Assembly (NCBI RefSeq): GCF_000247695.1
Contig: NW_004624732.1
Location: 43,152,321 to 43,216,320 of the forward strand
Length of the DNA stretch: 64,000 bases
Source: Heterocephalus glaber
Taxonomy: Eukaryota; Chordata; Mammalia; Rodentia; Bathyergidae
Direction of reading: 5' to 3'
The first letter of the stretch is position 1, and every line of letters begins with the position of its first letter. A program made the position numbers and the translations under genes. This document shows positions 1-13,480 of the stretch, one piece after another. The notes under the pieces are model-generated. The model had not been told where the DNA came from, did not search any database, and saw only the letters and a list, made by a program, of their open reading frames with translations.

Positions 1-160
1 CACATACAAAGGAAAGCCCATCAGAATCACAGCAGACTTCTCAACACAAACCATCAAGGCAAGAAGAGCTTGGAGTGATGTATTCCAAGCCCTAAAAGAA
101 AACAGCCTCCAACCCAGATTGATGTACCCTGCAAAACTATCTTTCAAAACTCAGACCGAA
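1..160 (+). mobile_element. LINE-1 fragment, end of ORF1
   Basis: Reading from base 2 gives TYKGKPIRITADFSTQTIKA followed by RRAW and, further on, LYPAKLSF-like residues (here MYPAKLSF). This is the conserved C-terminal domain of the L1 ORF1 RNA-binding protein. The frame is open for about 55 codons, then similarity stops near 160, so the element is 3'-truncated here and runs off the left window edge. Orientation matches the host gene. Confidence 0.85.
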
Positions 161-3100
161 ACAAATAGTATATACTGTGTATTGATAATTCTGTTTTTAT
201 TATTAGAAAATGTACATGGCTTTGGATTAGATTACTCTAGTAGCACTATTAGCTTCAAATCGTTAATAACAATTATATAGTTAAGTAACATTTATCATAG
301 GGCAGATGATAGGAACAGAGAAATTAGAACAATAGGCTCTTTCAGATCATCAGACAGAAAGGGCTGTCTTTGGGCTAATTGGTATAAGAAAGAAAGTTCT
401 CCATCTACTTTTTATGAGACTTCTTTCATTGGAGTTGTACTTTTTCTTTTGCTCTAAGATGCATATGGCTACAAGTTTTTCTCCATCCCTCTATCAAAAT
501 TGTGTTTCAAATACCCAGAACTAAGTGTGTTTACATAAATAAATTATAAAAGTCTACTAGTAATGAAAACAAAATCTTATAATAGTGAGACATAGATTCT
601 GAGGAGAAAGTCTTACTATTTGGAAATCTTTCATTCTTCCAGATTAATGTAGAATTATCACAAATTCCAATGAGATATTCTGGGGGTATTTAACATTCAT
701 TTGAAAGATTTAGACTCCAGAATAGTTTCCTCAAAAATCTAAAAAAGGAGTAATCATGGGGAACGTGGCCTGTAAGATGTATGAAAAACAAATCAAAAAT
801 TATAACAAAAAGTCATGTTTATGCAATGTAGCCTCATTTATCATTACAAAAAATGGAAACAAATAAAGTGGGAGAGAAACATAACTGTAAATCTGGGTGA
901 CAGAATGTTATTAAGCCATTAAACTGATTTTCTGAATGAATAATGCCATGGAAAAACTTTCATGATATAATTTTTGAATTTGACATATGTAGGACCTATA
1001 AATGACCATATGAGTGCATATATATAAACATATATGTACATATGTGTAGCACATTCATTAAAAAGAAATGCATTAATTATTTAAAGGGCTGTATTTGAGT
1101 AGTATTGGATGTGATTTTATTTTTTTATTTTATATATTCCTGATTTTGTATACATTTACCTTACTCATGTATATACTTGTAATCAGAAATAGTTTGTTTT
1201 TAATGTAATCTCTCAGGAAAAATACAGTAATACTATACTAATAACCTGAAAAAATAATTAAAGAAAAATATCCTTCCATTTAACTGTTTGAAAGGCTCAA
1301 TCTAAAAGTATAACAAGATAATTAAATTTCCAGACCTTGGACAGCAGGTTTAAAGGAATTAGTTGGTCACCCAAAGAGGCTTCTAAACATTACTAAAATC
1401 ACACTACATGGAAATTGCCAGTATTGCCAATATATGTTTTAAGTTCAGGTCAGCATATGCATACTGAAGTCTCACTTATGGGAAATGTGGGAAAGTATGA
1501 TTCATCAATATGTAGGAAGAGTACCCAAGTTTCTCAAATGTAGTTGCAGTTTTTGAATATAGCAGTCATAATGGGCTACATAGAAGGACTCGATTTACTT
1601 GTTTAGTCATTTTTTGAGCCTAAGAATTTTGGACAAAAATGACATGAATAAAGAGAGGAAAAATGAAAGTGGAAGAAGAAAGGAAGACAATCTCAGAGCA
1701 GATATCAACCCTGAATTACACTGTTGTGAGAGATGGCATAGAAGAATCAGGGTAACTGGGGAAATTTTATTGTATATGTGAGATACACCACTTCTGTTTT
1801 ATCTGCTTTCTGTCACTGTATTGTCTGGGTTATGTAATAAGAACACCACTTCCCAAGGACCGTGAAACTCTGGTGATTTTGGAGCATCCAAGATGAGTAA
1901 CTTTTACACTATTTAGATATCATTCTTGTGAGTGTTCTCTGAAAGCCTTGATGTAGCTGAAGCTTCCTCACAGTTTTCAAAAAAATCCTTAGGCGTCTAC
2001 TCTCAAATCTTACAATGTTGGCCTCTCAAATCATCCTGGCTTTCTGAGATTTTGCTCAAGATATCTTGTCAGGTATCTTTCTGACATCATGGAGCACAGG
2101 GCATCTGTTGATGGCAAGAGGAAGATCATGAAGTCATATTCTTTGATGCTGTTTATTCCACATCTGTGATCTGTGTCCTACAAGTTTCTTGAGAGTTAAA
2201 CCACATGTGCTGTATTTGCATTAATGGGAACTTGAGAAGGAAAGGCCATACCACTATTAAAATGTTTAGCTTTCACTCTCCCATCACAAAGACACATGCT
2301 AATAACTACTCCCAGACTTTGTATCATGGTACTACAGGATGCAAAGTGGAGTGCATTCATTGTTTCGATACAAGAGACTTAAAAACAAATAGCTGCCATC
2401 TCTGCCTCTGATACTTTGCCAAGCTTTTAACTTCTTTGCTTTTTCCCTCTTCAGATCATGGTGAAGTATCTCAGATATATTCGAAACAGCACATTATCCC
2501 AAGTCTTTGTTTCTTCCTTTATAAAGAAACCCTTGCTTTAAGGTATATTTAGAAAACCCAGGGTCTAAGTCAAATTCCAAAGAACCACATCCTAATTCTA
2601 CTCTCAAATGGCAGGAAATGAGTTATCAGTGCAGTATCTCCTAAACAGAGTTATTGATCACCCTGGCCTAATAGTCTATATCTGACAAATATTCTGGAAA
2701 CTTTCTGAAGGCTTAAATATCTAACTCTTCACTCATTTATGGGAAACTTTTGATGTACCTTATAAAACTGAAGAGAGACAGAAACAAAGGCAGAAACAGA
2801 AAATGCCAAAGAGCAGAGTTTGAAGAGGGCATTTTTCATTACTCTGTAGGCCAGTATTTATCAAATTCCATTCAAGACCCTTCTGTGAGTCGTGAAACTA
2901 ATTTAGTTAGTTAGTACTAGCATTTTTAATGAAATCAAAGAAAAAAGTAGATCAGAAGAGAAAAATTAACTATATCAAATTTTATAAGGGGAAGTATTAT
3001 TTTATGAAATTCTTGTTTTAATTATAGATGCACTTACACACAGTATATATGCGCATACATAAAATCATTTACGTAGCATATACACATAACATGGATGAAT

Positions 3101-4536
3101 GGATAGATGGATAGGTAGGAGAGAGTGTGTGTCTGAGAGAAAAGGTGGAAGAGAACATGAGGAAAGGGAATAGAAGTACTAGCTGGCAGTGTAAGTATAT
3201 TTCTTCATGAATCCTGGCCAAATGTACTTGAAAGCTACCTTATGTCTCCAGGGCAGTGGCTTCTTTAATTTTGGAATAAATTCTTCCCTTAGTGCAGCCT
3301 CCATCTGCTTTTAGGTAAATTCACAAGCTGTATATAAACCTAATCTAATTAAATCTCAAACTTTTAAAGAAAATGTTGTAGAAGAAACTCAGTAAAATGT
3401 AGATCTAATGGTGTAAGCCATTCATCAAAGTTAGTATATTAAAAACTCAACAATTTTTCTCAAGATAGAAAATGTTCTCTTAAAGTTCTACTCCTTGAGA
3501 TCCTAGAAAATGATAAATGGTACAGTTGCTCATAGGACACTTCAGAAATTAGGTAGTAACTCACTGTATTGGTGATATTTGGATATCATTCATTTGAAGA
3601 TTCAGGTTATTGCTTGACATCAGGAATAATCTGGTTAATGAAAATGGAATTATTCATCTGGGAAAAAAAACTATCATTGGTAAAGGTACTATGGAAAAGT
3701 TTGATGTGATAATATTGAAGTGCATGTGTCTGCTGGACAGAATACAAATCCAAAATGTAAGATACTTTAATACAGTCTAGGCTATTCAGTTAGGGTACGA
3801 GTTCCAACCATAACTAACAAGGACATTTTAACAGGGTAGTTGGATAATCACTGAATATGTTGGCATGGCTCATTTTCAGATGCTCTTATAATCATGTTGC
3901 CTTCTTTGCAAGCATGGATTATTCTTTGATTACATGTGTCATAATTTATATGAGAAGGCAAATGGAAGGTGTTTTTAAAGTAGTAGAGTGGGGGTAAAAA
4001 AAAACCTCTACTAGATGAGAGGATCTTATTTATACACTAGAAAAAAAAAAATCCACCAGAATAGGAAATCACAAACCAAGAAAGCAATAAAGAATAGAAT
4101 TACAAATTTGAACTTCGGTGAACACAGGGTATGGATGACTGGGTGCATTTTTAACTCCTAGGACCTGAGATCAAACAATTTATCTTGGGTTGAGTAAAAC
4201 GTTTTAATTCTAATACCAAAACATCTCAATATCCTGGGATCTAAAATCAAAAGCAAAGAAGTCAGTTCCCTAAGCTGTGTGAAAAGGACAAAGAGACCAG
4301 GAACAAGAAAGACCCTCAGAAAGCCCAAAAGCTCATACAAGAGAGATTTTTCCATCATACAGGAGTAGTGCATCATATTTTCAGATGGAGTAAATACAGA
4401 CTCCTGGAGCGACACCAGTTTTTTTCATCTCTGGAGATTTTAAAAGTCTTTTCTGAAAAGATATTCTCTGGGAAGATTCCTAAATTAAGAGAAAGAGTTT
4501 GGAAAATTCAGGTGACAATGAGTCAGTCAATCAAAT
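161..4536. other. Intron sequence without recognised features
   Basis: This is AT-rich intron of ARHGAP15. I see only simple-sequence patches, such as an ATATAC/ACATAT stretch near 1015-1045 and a GATA/TGGA-like patch near 3090-3115. Open frames of 60-85 codons (1599-1781, 2205-2411, 4158-4415) show no family resemblance and are treated as chance. Confidence 0.6.
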
Positions 4537-4577
4537 AATAACAACAACAACAACAATACTACTAATAATAATGATAG
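4537..4577. repeat. AAC/AAT trinucleotide repeat
   Basis: Interrupted (AAC)n followed by (TAA)n-like units. It lies directly before an antisense MIR fragment. Confidence 0.85.
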
Positions 4578-4584
4578 CAATATT

Positions 4585-4775
4585 TTCAGTATTTTTATGT
4601 CCCAAGTACTCTGCTATATTGTTTTCCTGAATTATATTTTATAGAGCACTCAAAGTGGTCCTATGAGGTAAGTATGTATTAATGTTTGTCTCAAATTATA
4701 GATTAGACTATCAAAACATAGAGGGTCTAAATATTTTGCTCAAAGTTATACATTAATAAATAATGAAAAATTTTT
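4585..4775 (-). mobile_element. MIR SINE, antisense, degraded
   Basis: The order of words matches a reversed MIR: a degenerate AAGTACTCTGC, then CCTATGAGGTAAGTA, a diverged 'ATAGATTAGAC' for the usual ATAGATGAGGA, and TTGCTCAAAGTTATACA for TTGCCCAAGGTCACACA. Heavy divergence fits an ancient mammalian insertion. Confidence 0.65.
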
Positions 4776-5289
4776 AAAAGCTAGATACAAAGAGAGAAAT
4801 GATGAATATCAAATTAGGAGTTTCCTAATAAATGGATATAAAGAATTGATTGTAACGATACCAACTATACCAACTAACATTAAAGAGATCAGACCAGAAG
4901 TTATGGTGGTCTGAATTGGAATAGACACCAATAGTGAGAAATGAACTAGAGATTTAAACTAGGGATTTATTAATTTGTACCTATAATTTTTAAAGAAAAA
5001 AGCAACAGGACTCAACTTTGGTTTTTGAAATTTCTAAGAATCATAGCTCACAAAAGAATGCCTAGGAGTACCTCCATGTAAAAGATGAGTGAGGGGGAAC
5101 AAGCTCACAAGAATTGATTAGGAACAGCTTCTTCATATCCTCTAGAAATATGCTATTCTCTTCTACTTCCAAGTCTTGGTACAAGCTGCTCCTCTCATTT
5201 GTGTTCTTTTCTCTCCCTCTTTTCCTTCTGCTACATCTCATCTAATCTTTTAAGATTCTTCTCTGACATTCTCCCCTGATCACTCAATT

Positions 5290-5525
5290 CTACCCCCAAA
5301 GAAATGAGTTTGATCCTTAAAAACTATTATATGCTTGATCAAAATCATGCTTTAGCTGACGTTCACTCACTGTTTTCCTACACTTTTCTCATATGCCACA
5401 TTAAATTATAGTCTTCCTAACAGCAAGGGCCAGTGCTACCTTTTTCCAGTGCCCCTCACAGTTCCTAGAACTGGACTCAGGCAGGCACCTAAAAATTGAT
5501 GGTTGCTGATGATTTCTTAGTGTGC
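5290..5525 (+). mobile_element. L2-like LINE 3' end, degraded
   Basis: The tail (AGCAAGGGCCAGTGCTACC, then CAGTTCCTAGAACTGGACTC and AGGCACCTAAAAATTGATGG) follows the usual order of an L2 3' end: 'gcagggac', 'cctagaacagtgcctgg', 'gtaggcactcaataaatg'. The left boundary is approximate. Confidence 0.5.
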
Positions 5526-8479
5526 ATGATGACCAGTGACTTATGTGTACCAATATAAGCAAAATACACCTGGATTATACATGTTGTCTTAGCATACCTC
5601 TTAATAGTGAGTTTTTGCCTTCAAACTTGACAGATTTTGGACAGTAAATTAGTCACTCTGGTGATGGTATAACCAATATATTTTTTAAAACCTAACATTT
5701 CTAAATGACATTACTTTCAACTTAAGCATAATTTTGACCTGGGGAGTGAGGAGTGTTAAGATGTTTTGGTGTACATTTAGTATGGAAAGATATGTCATTC
5801 CAAATGTCTCCGTTAGTAGATGGGTGGCCTGTAGCTCAATTGATAGATGTCATTGTCTATTATATAATTATAGGTGCTTTCTATTTAAATACCATTGAAT
5901 TCCCTTTCAATATGTGTGCATATAGCATATTTTATAAATCACTACATATGAAATATAAATTGTACCTTTATGTATATATGTTATATATCACTAGGCTATA
6001 GTTTTAAAGATGTTAAATACTTTTTCATGTATGTAAATATAGCCATTTGGAGTAAACAGGAAGTTTTTCTCAATAGACAATTATAATTTTGTATATGTTC
6101 AGGAAAAAAATCAACATTTGAAATTTATTTAACAATGTAATTAATAGAAAATAAAAAATTTCTCCTTGTTTATGAACTTCCTAATTAAACAGGTAGTCAA
6201 TCTTTCACCCTTAATGAATGATGATTCCTTTTAATAAAGAGTAAAAAAATCTAGATTATTAACCCTTGGTTAAATACAATTTCAAAATTATCTAAAATCA
6301 AAAGTAGGGTTTTACCCATCTTTCTAGAATTATGTAGTTTGGGTTCTGGACACTAAAACTTCACTCATTGATCCCCAACTTCTCATCTAACATTTCTTTC
6401 TCTTCCCAAAACATAGTTGGACAGTAGAGGTGAAAATAGATACCAGTGTCTTCTGTGAAACACACACCCTGCAAAAGCCATTCCTAATTGCCTTATTTCC
6501 CAAGAAAAAATGACATTAGCCCTATGAATACAGCTCATGTGTGCCTTGGCTTATCCATGTTTACTAGCACAGCACAGAGGTACTCTGTCTGAGAAAATAG
6601 TTGTAAATCACACTTCTTCAGATCATAAATACACATTTATCTTTAGAATATATCATCAACTGAGTCATTTTGATGTAAATATTGCACCTCTTAAATATAA
6701 TGGTGATAATAGAGGCTGTGAATCCAGAGATTTATGCAAGTGCTCTTTTCAATAACTGAAAATATTTAAATCACAGAAGCTTTAACATCCTATGGGGAGT
6801 GGCAGACAGATGTGTCAATAGAGTGGGACCTATGGAAGTTGGGACTTTTTTAATGAGAGGAATGAATAAGACAGACTCACTAGCTTCTGTTGGGATAACA
6901 CAGTCATTTTCTAAGTTGGTGTGTCCTGGCTACCCTGTGACCAGTGGCCTGGGAGTGACTGGCTCAGTTGTTTCACTCCAGTTCACTGGTCAGCTCTGTC
7001 ATCACACAGAAGGGGTGCAGGGAAAAAGGTTAGAAAGAACATGGGGTGGGTCAGCATATTCACCTTTCCTCCTTCAGCAGAAAGACCTGTTGGAGTCATC
7101 CAAATTTGTGAGACTGGTAGAGAAGCCAACTGGTCCTGAGCTCACTGAGAAGCAAGCTTCTGATGGTGTAGCTGCTCCTTACTTGATGGCATCTTTTGCA
7201 AACTGCCTTGGTTGGCTGTAATTTTACTTAAAGCTTAGAGCACAGATTTTCATATGTGTTTTTTGTTCTTTAAAAATATAAAATACACCTACATTTACTT
7301 CTAAGTGGCAGTATTATAATTCAGCAGATTTTTGTTTTTCATTGAAACCTGGAGTTGAATTGTCTTGAGCCGGAAGGCATTCAAGCTGCTGGTTTTTTTC
7401 CTCTTGCTATATTTCCCTATAAGCATTTAACTGTTTCAAAAAGTGACGTACAGTATGCAAAAACCTGAAACTGATGCAAATAAGTCTGTATGGCACTAAA
7501 GCTAACAGGTGTTCTCATTAATGTAAGGAGACATGGAACAATTCTTGAATGTTTTATAAACACTCAAAATCATTGCCAAATACGTTACAATAGCATAAAT
7601 ATACTTACATACTGCAACATCTTTTATTCTTATTCTGCAACTTGAGCACTTATTAATAGGTGACTTGTGTGAATTTTATGGTAGTGCCAAAAGTACTGAC
7701 TTCTGCTTAAGTCACTACATCTTAAAGTTACCTTCTAATAAACTTCTAAATAAAATTATTAGTAACATAACTATTGCTACCTTCTACTAAAATCTGTTTA
7801 TTAATATTAACTGCTTTAGTGAAAGTAATGGCTCCAATATTAATGGATCAGCAATGAATGTCTTTGCATCATTGAGGTTCTCTAAAGAGTTAACCTGTTA
7901 ATTGAGTATTAATTCCTTCATTCTTTAATTTGTACACCATTTCCCAGCCACTAGGTTCCCAGTTAGAATGCTTCACAATAGAGGGAGATGCTTGGATGAT
8001 CTAGCATAGATTAGCTCTACCTAACACACGGGTGGGGTTGGAGTAAAATCAAGAACATTCTATCATAGGGATATTCAGTGAAGTAGATAATTCCTGATGC
8101 TTCTGAGTCCTCCAGGCTATTCTTCTGCTCTCTGAATACTAGAACTTCCTGGTTGATGAAAAAATAGTCTTTAGACTGCTGTTCTCAATCTGCAGAAGAG
8201 CTTACCTACTCTATTCTAATAAAGATTTATCAACAGATGTCAAAATCACACTGCCTACATTACCTGAAAGAATGAAACTGTATTACAAGTGTTAAAATTA
8301 TATTACAATGGAAGATGAGTTAAATACACCATCCCAACAATGAAATAAATACATTTGCTGAAATGAATAAGTAGGTAACATTTATTTGTTTATGATTTTC
8401 TTAGCGTTCCTAGGTGTGGGTTGTTCAGTTATACACATAGTTGCCAATGGCTCAGGTTGAGTATGGCACAGTAGGGGGA
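5526..8479. other. Intron sequence; one unexplained open frame, no recognised repeats
   Basis: Nothing here could be assigned to a family. The only point of note is an open frame of 129 codons from an ATG at 6832 to a stop at 7221 in a locally GC-richer patch (about 6790-7220). It has no recognised domain, no clear signal peptide and no visible splice or polyadenylation context, so it is not called as a gene. Confidence 0.5.
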
Positions 8480-9000
8480 TGCAAAATTCAACAGGGTGTT
8501 GCAGAGTTGGCCAATTTGTATTGTGACAAAGGAGAAGCAGGATATCATGAAAACACTTGGAGGGACATCTATTTCAGAGAAGCCTTCACGGAGAAGGTGA
8601 CATTTAAATTGATTTGGATGATGTGATACATGAAGTCAGAGGATTCTGGACATCAGGAAAAACCTACTGTAAAGAAAGAAATGAAAATTAGTATGGGACA
8701 ACTGAGGAACAAAGATTTCTGTGTGTCTGGATCATCATAGAGGTGCAGAGTGAAGTGTGAAATGGGAACGAACAGTGGAGAGCAGGTAGGTGTCATAGCA
8801 CACAGGGCCTGGCAGCCCAATTAAAAAGTTTGCACTACATGACAACAGCTGGGGGGAACCTGGGAACACTATCAGCAGAGGACATGGATGATCAGATCCA
8901 AATTTCAGAGAGATTACTTTGGCTGAAATATAGAGCATCGACTGGAGGGGAAAATATAGATGAGATGCTGAAGAAAGCAAAGGATTTTCTAAGTCCACAT
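8480..9000 (+). mobile_element. Ancient interspersed repeat, copy 1 (family not named)
   Basis: The text resembles a common old mammalian repeat whose parts read, in order, 'gaggaggtgacatttgagctga', 'cagggcctt', 'ggaagccattggagg', 'gacatgatctgat' and 'gatcactctggctg'. Here they appear as GGAGAAGGTGACATTTAAAT (about 8590), CACAGGGCCTGGCAG (about 8800), ATCAGATCCAAATTT (about 8890) and GAGATTACTTTGGCTG (about 8910). I recognise the repeat but cannot name it with certainty. Short open frames on both strands are chance. Confidence 0.5.
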
Positions 9001-11374
9001 GGGAAATGATGGTAGCTTAAATAGATACATACATAAAAATTTTCATGGCAGTATACATGGTATTTTCATTAAAGTATAAACACATACATGTTTATGCATT
9101 GCTCTAAAAAGTATAAAAAGAGAGACAGCACTTTAAATGTCCTAGAGAAAGGGAGATTTTGTGTTTATACTTTTGAATTTTTAAAAAATCTTCAAGGTGA
9201 GCCTTATTCAAATAACAATGATAATAAAATCATTCCAATTTGAAGATGATGGGGGAAGCAGATGCCCAAATGTCAGGCAACCAAATGTGAGTAATTGAGC
9301 ACAATGAATAAATAAGCAGATCTATGGTTAGAAAGAGTGGCGGACACTGGTAAGAACCAGTGGACATGAATCCTAGGATAATTTCTTTATCTTCAGACTA
9401 TTACTCCCACATTTAATAATTAATATTAAGAACCATAAAGATGAAACTCTTATCATTACACACAAACTGCTTCGATTAGTCACTTTTAAAGTCATTTTCC
9501 ATATGAGCACCAGAGGCAAAAGTTTGGGTGTAGCTAACGACAACTATGGAAACTGCTAAATTATTTACTAATTACTTTGATACTATTCTTTCATGAATAT
9601 TAAGAAGACCATATCTCAGTACTTCAGATTTTTTAACGGAGATAAAAGAATGAACATGAAATTTTGTTTGCTTGTCTGTTTGAAAAGAATTTGGGGTTTA
9701 GATATTTTGTTGATAAACATGAGAAGTGGCGTGGGCAAGTGATGTGAGGTATTAATATTTACTACAGGGCCAATTTTATTGTGCTGAACAAATCTCTGGT
9801 GTAAGAAAGCATGGACAAAATTATTTGGGTGTCAAAGGTACAGCTCAATTTCAATTAAAAAGCATTGTTTCTTGAAAAGGTGGCCTTAAACCTTATATTT
9901 CAGAATGCTCTTGAGATCTGTTGTATATGTAGCTCAACGTTTGTTTACTTTCCATTAAGTAAGAAATTGCTTACATGCGCAGGTTATGTTGATATGATGA
10001 CACCACTGAGGTTTCCAATAAATGTACATGCAAATCAATCAACCCAAACACATTGAAAACATATCCAATAAACATCTGGAAACTAATGAACACACATTTG
10101 TTAACACAGGGGGAGTTGTGGAAATGCAGGATCCATCGGTGGCCCAGCTTATTTAGTAGCATGTAGATTTAGGAACATTTCACAGAGTCAGAAGAAACAG
10201 GGTAATTATAACATAAGGTTCAACATCTTTAGATATGTAGAACATTTTCTGTTGCTTAAAACAAATATTCCCTAAGAAAGTATAAAGCATTTTTCTGACT
10301 TGCAAAGTTTTTGCAGTCTATCATTTAAATTACTTAAATAAAGGGAGCTTTACTGCTCCCCAAAGCTGAGGATATAACACCCTCCATGCATATTAGCTTG
10401 ATCTTCTTGACAGACCAGAAAAGTGTTTGTGTGTGCCAATTAAAACAAAAATGGATCCCTAGTGACTTGTTCCTCGCACAACTTCTGAAGACTGCTATCA
10501 CTGTTTGCTAGGGTAACCCTGGATAAGGCTGCTATCCAAAGTAAACAAACTTTTCAAAACTTTCATGACAGATGGGGGGGGGTTACAAATGCATTTTAAT
10601 AAGAAAGTTGCCAAAGCAACTTTAAAAAAAATCATTATATATCTACTTAACATCTAGCAACATTGGGAACACAAGGCAGGTATTTTCTCACAAATGCTTT
10701 AACAAGTAACATTTTTTGGAAAGACAAATTGAAGACCTTTTACTTCAAGGTAATATTTTACCCTTAGTTTTATGTTAACTTTGCTCTGACATGTTTTTTA
10801 AAAAATGTTAAGAGTTACTCAAGCAGACTGAAATTTGAGACAGACATGCTGCCTGATAATGTAATTCCTCTGGTGGTCATAAAACCCTATGGGACAAAGT
10901 AATTTAACTGTGTGTATAATCATAACAACCTGTATTTGATTAACAATTGACAATATCAAATGTGGAGTGTTCTTGAAAGATGAAAAACTGTGAATCTGCA
11001 TTTTGCTTTAATTTTATATCTTGATATTTCATTGTAATATAGCCTACATATATTGCACTGTATTAAAAATACATAACCCAAATTAATATCACAAAGATAA
11101 TTTATACTTATTTCAAGTAAATTTAGTACAGTTGAACACCACTTCTTATTTTTACTTAAATTAATACATATAGACTGATTTCATCATGAAGAGATTGGGT
11201 GTTTTGGGAAAGAAAAGAAAGGCAAGAAGGAGGAAGAAAGAGGCAAGGAAAGGAGACACTAGGGGTACCGTGTTGTCTTTTAAAACTGTCCCATCAGTAG
11301 CATAACAATAAGGAAATAATTTTATCCAAAGTCACTATTCCAAATTTCAGAACTGAAACCAAATCATTATTGCC
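9001..11374. other. Intron sequence without recognised features
   Basis: AT-rich intron. A nine-G run at about 10574-10582 and a purine-rich patch at about 11205-11260 are the only compositional features. No element could be assigned. Confidence 0.55.
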
Positions 11375-11469
11375 GCCCCCGCCCCCCCGTTTTTTTGTTA
11401 CTGGGGATCGAACGAGGAGACCTTGCTCTTACAAGGCAGGGCCCAGAACCACTGAGCTAAATCTCTGGC
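11375..11469 (-). mobile_element. ID-like tRNA SINE, antisense, with target-site duplication
   Basis: Reverse complement of the window's tRNA-derived SINE: a C/T-rich tail, GTTACTGGGGATCGAAC (3' end and B-box), then CACTGAGCTAAATCTCTGGCC (A-box and 5' end). The sequence CATTATTGCC flanks it at 11365-11374 and 11470-11479 as a 10-bp target-site duplication. The poly(T) tail has mutated into a mixed C/T run. Confidence 0.9.
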
Positions 11470-11924
11470 CATTATTGCCCTTTACTTAACCACGTAACAC
11501 ACATACAATCCTTTATAGTAGAGGACTGCTGAGAACTAGTGAACTAGAAATTGAGATCTTTGTAATCTTTTAATTCTCTTATTCTAAATGATGACAAACT
11601 GATAGAATGCCATTTTCACTTCTAATTTGCTTCATTTTCTTCATTTGCAAAATTATCTTATGATAGTGGAGGGAAGCTGCATTTGGAGAATGTTTATTAT
11701 GTGCTTTGAGATCATTAAAGCCGATACCACTTTGCATACCAAGTGGTAGTATTCATATCCTTAATATACTGAAGTTCTGATATAATCAACCTTTAAAGAA
11801 TAACATATCATGACCAACAGTTTATATATAATTTCATGATGTAAATGTGACTGCAGAAATTATTCCTTCCTATGAAATCTTGACGTGAGCATTGTCTATG
11901 CCACTTACATTGAGACTAAGTACA

Positions 11925-12070
11925 AGCTATTTTCTGTTGTTATTTATCTGTATGCATCTGTCCTAGTATCCAAACAGATTGTGAGTTCTTGAGGGTGGGG
12001 TTTATGTATGCCTAGCTTCTATCAGTGTGTCTCGTACCTTACGGATGCTTAGTGAGTTGTTGATAATCAG
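11925..12070 (+). mobile_element. L2-like LINE 3' end
   Basis: TTGTGAGTTCTTGAGGGTGG, GTATGCCTAGCTTCTATCA and ACGGATGCTTAGTGAGTTGT match the usual L2 3' order (stretches like 'tgagctccttgagggcaggg', 'cccagcacc' and 'taggtgctcaataaatg'). Confidence 0.6.
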
Positions 12071-12575
12071 GGGGATGTTCCGTTATGAACATGTCCTCTC
12101 AGTCCCCTGAAAATGGTGTTATATGTTGGATTTATTCTTCGCTTGGAATGGTGATACATCAAAGAAAGAGGAGCACAGTCTCTCTTGTCATCGTTTGCAA
12201 TTTTGGAAATCTCCTCATGTGTATTTGAAGTCACCAGAAAGAAAGAAGACAATATTGAACAATAAGATATGTTTTCCTGATGAGGTATCTATCAATAACA
12301 TAAATTTATCTATTGATCATTATCAGTCATTTAGCTATTATATATCAAAGAGTAGCAATAACTAAAATTAAATGTTTACAGTATTTACTCTATGTAACTA
12401 TGAGCAATTTTCATTGGATTCATTACTTTTCCCATAATCCCTATTACTCTCATCAGAAAAAAAATTCCATAAAAATTTTTGTTTCTATTATAAAAAATGA
12501 AAACATGGAAAATTTTAGTAGCATAAACAGCATTCTACATATTAACATCTCGTTTAAGTCCAACTCTTAAGTCCA

Positions 12576-12661
12576 GGCCAGGAATTTAGCTCAGTGGTGT
12601 TACCGCCTGTCTCACAAGTGCAAGGTTCCGAGTTCTATCTCTGGTACCAAAAAAAAAAATC
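12576..12661 (+). mobile_element. ID-like tRNA SINE, sense, with target-site duplication
   Basis: Begins GGCCAGGAATTTAGCTCAGT (A-box TAGCTCAGTGG), continues through a B-box-like GAGTTCTATCTC, and ends CTGGTACC plus A11. TAAGTCCA flanks it (12568-12575 and 12662-12669). Little divergence apart from the B-box. Confidence 0.9.
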
Positions 12662-13415
12662 TAAGTCCATAAAATCCCACTGTTACAATGAATATTGGTG
12701 AGGGTGATATGTAATTGAAAATACTGAAAAAGACTTGCTGAAAAATACTTACACATATAAATACTACTCTTTATAATACTTATATAATATTTCCATTAGT
12801 GTAATAAAACTCAAATTTAAATCTTTAAAAAGCAAATTTGTTCCCTTTACATCTCTTATACTTGGTGCCTGGAGCTTGCACATACTTGCCTCCACCTTCA
12901 AGGAGCCAGAAGCACACAGACCAAAATTCTAAATTTAAGGGGAAAACTATTATTGAATTAATACCCCCCAAAAGCCTTAAGGAATGCTTTTATTCAGCAC
13001 ATTGCTCAGTGGACGTGCTTATATCATTTCCTCAACATGAATTTCCTACGAGAAAGAATTGAAACAAGCCTTATTTAGTGTGAAAAAGTTTAGATTAGAG
13101 CAAATTTACCCAGATATGTACCTACAGATATTTATTATTCACAACACTAGGGTATTTCATTAAGACTATTTTGTGGCCCTATTATATTTTTTCAAAATAT
13201 GACATAGTGGAGATGAGAGGTTTCACTTGGACATTTGAATAAAAAAGGTTTCTAAGCAAAATGGAGACCAGCAGCTCTTAACTAAAGCCCTCCCTTCATG
13301 GGCTTACCTCCAACGCTGGACACATAGGAAAGACATGGTAGAGAATTACAAGAACACGCCTTGGAATCTGTCCTTTATGCCTTGTTCAACATCACTTTAG
13401 ATTGGCATCAAGTGT

Positions 13416-13480
13416 TGTTCTGGCAAAGGGATCAGTCAAAGTTAACATTGTTCTGGCAAAAGGTTCAGTTAAAGTTAACA
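13416..13480. repeat. Imperfect 33-bp tandem duplication
   Basis: Two adjacent units each begin TGTTCTGGCAAA and end AAAGTTAAC(A), one with GGGATCAGTC and the other with AGGTTCAGTT in the middle. The second unit is one base shorter. It is a local duplication in the intron that happens to stay open in one frame. Confidence 0.85.

Noticed and set aside
7474..7481. Octamer motif ATGCAAAT (another copy near 14002)
   Set aside because: An 8-bp motif is expected a couple of times by chance in 64 kb, and no other motifs cluster with these.
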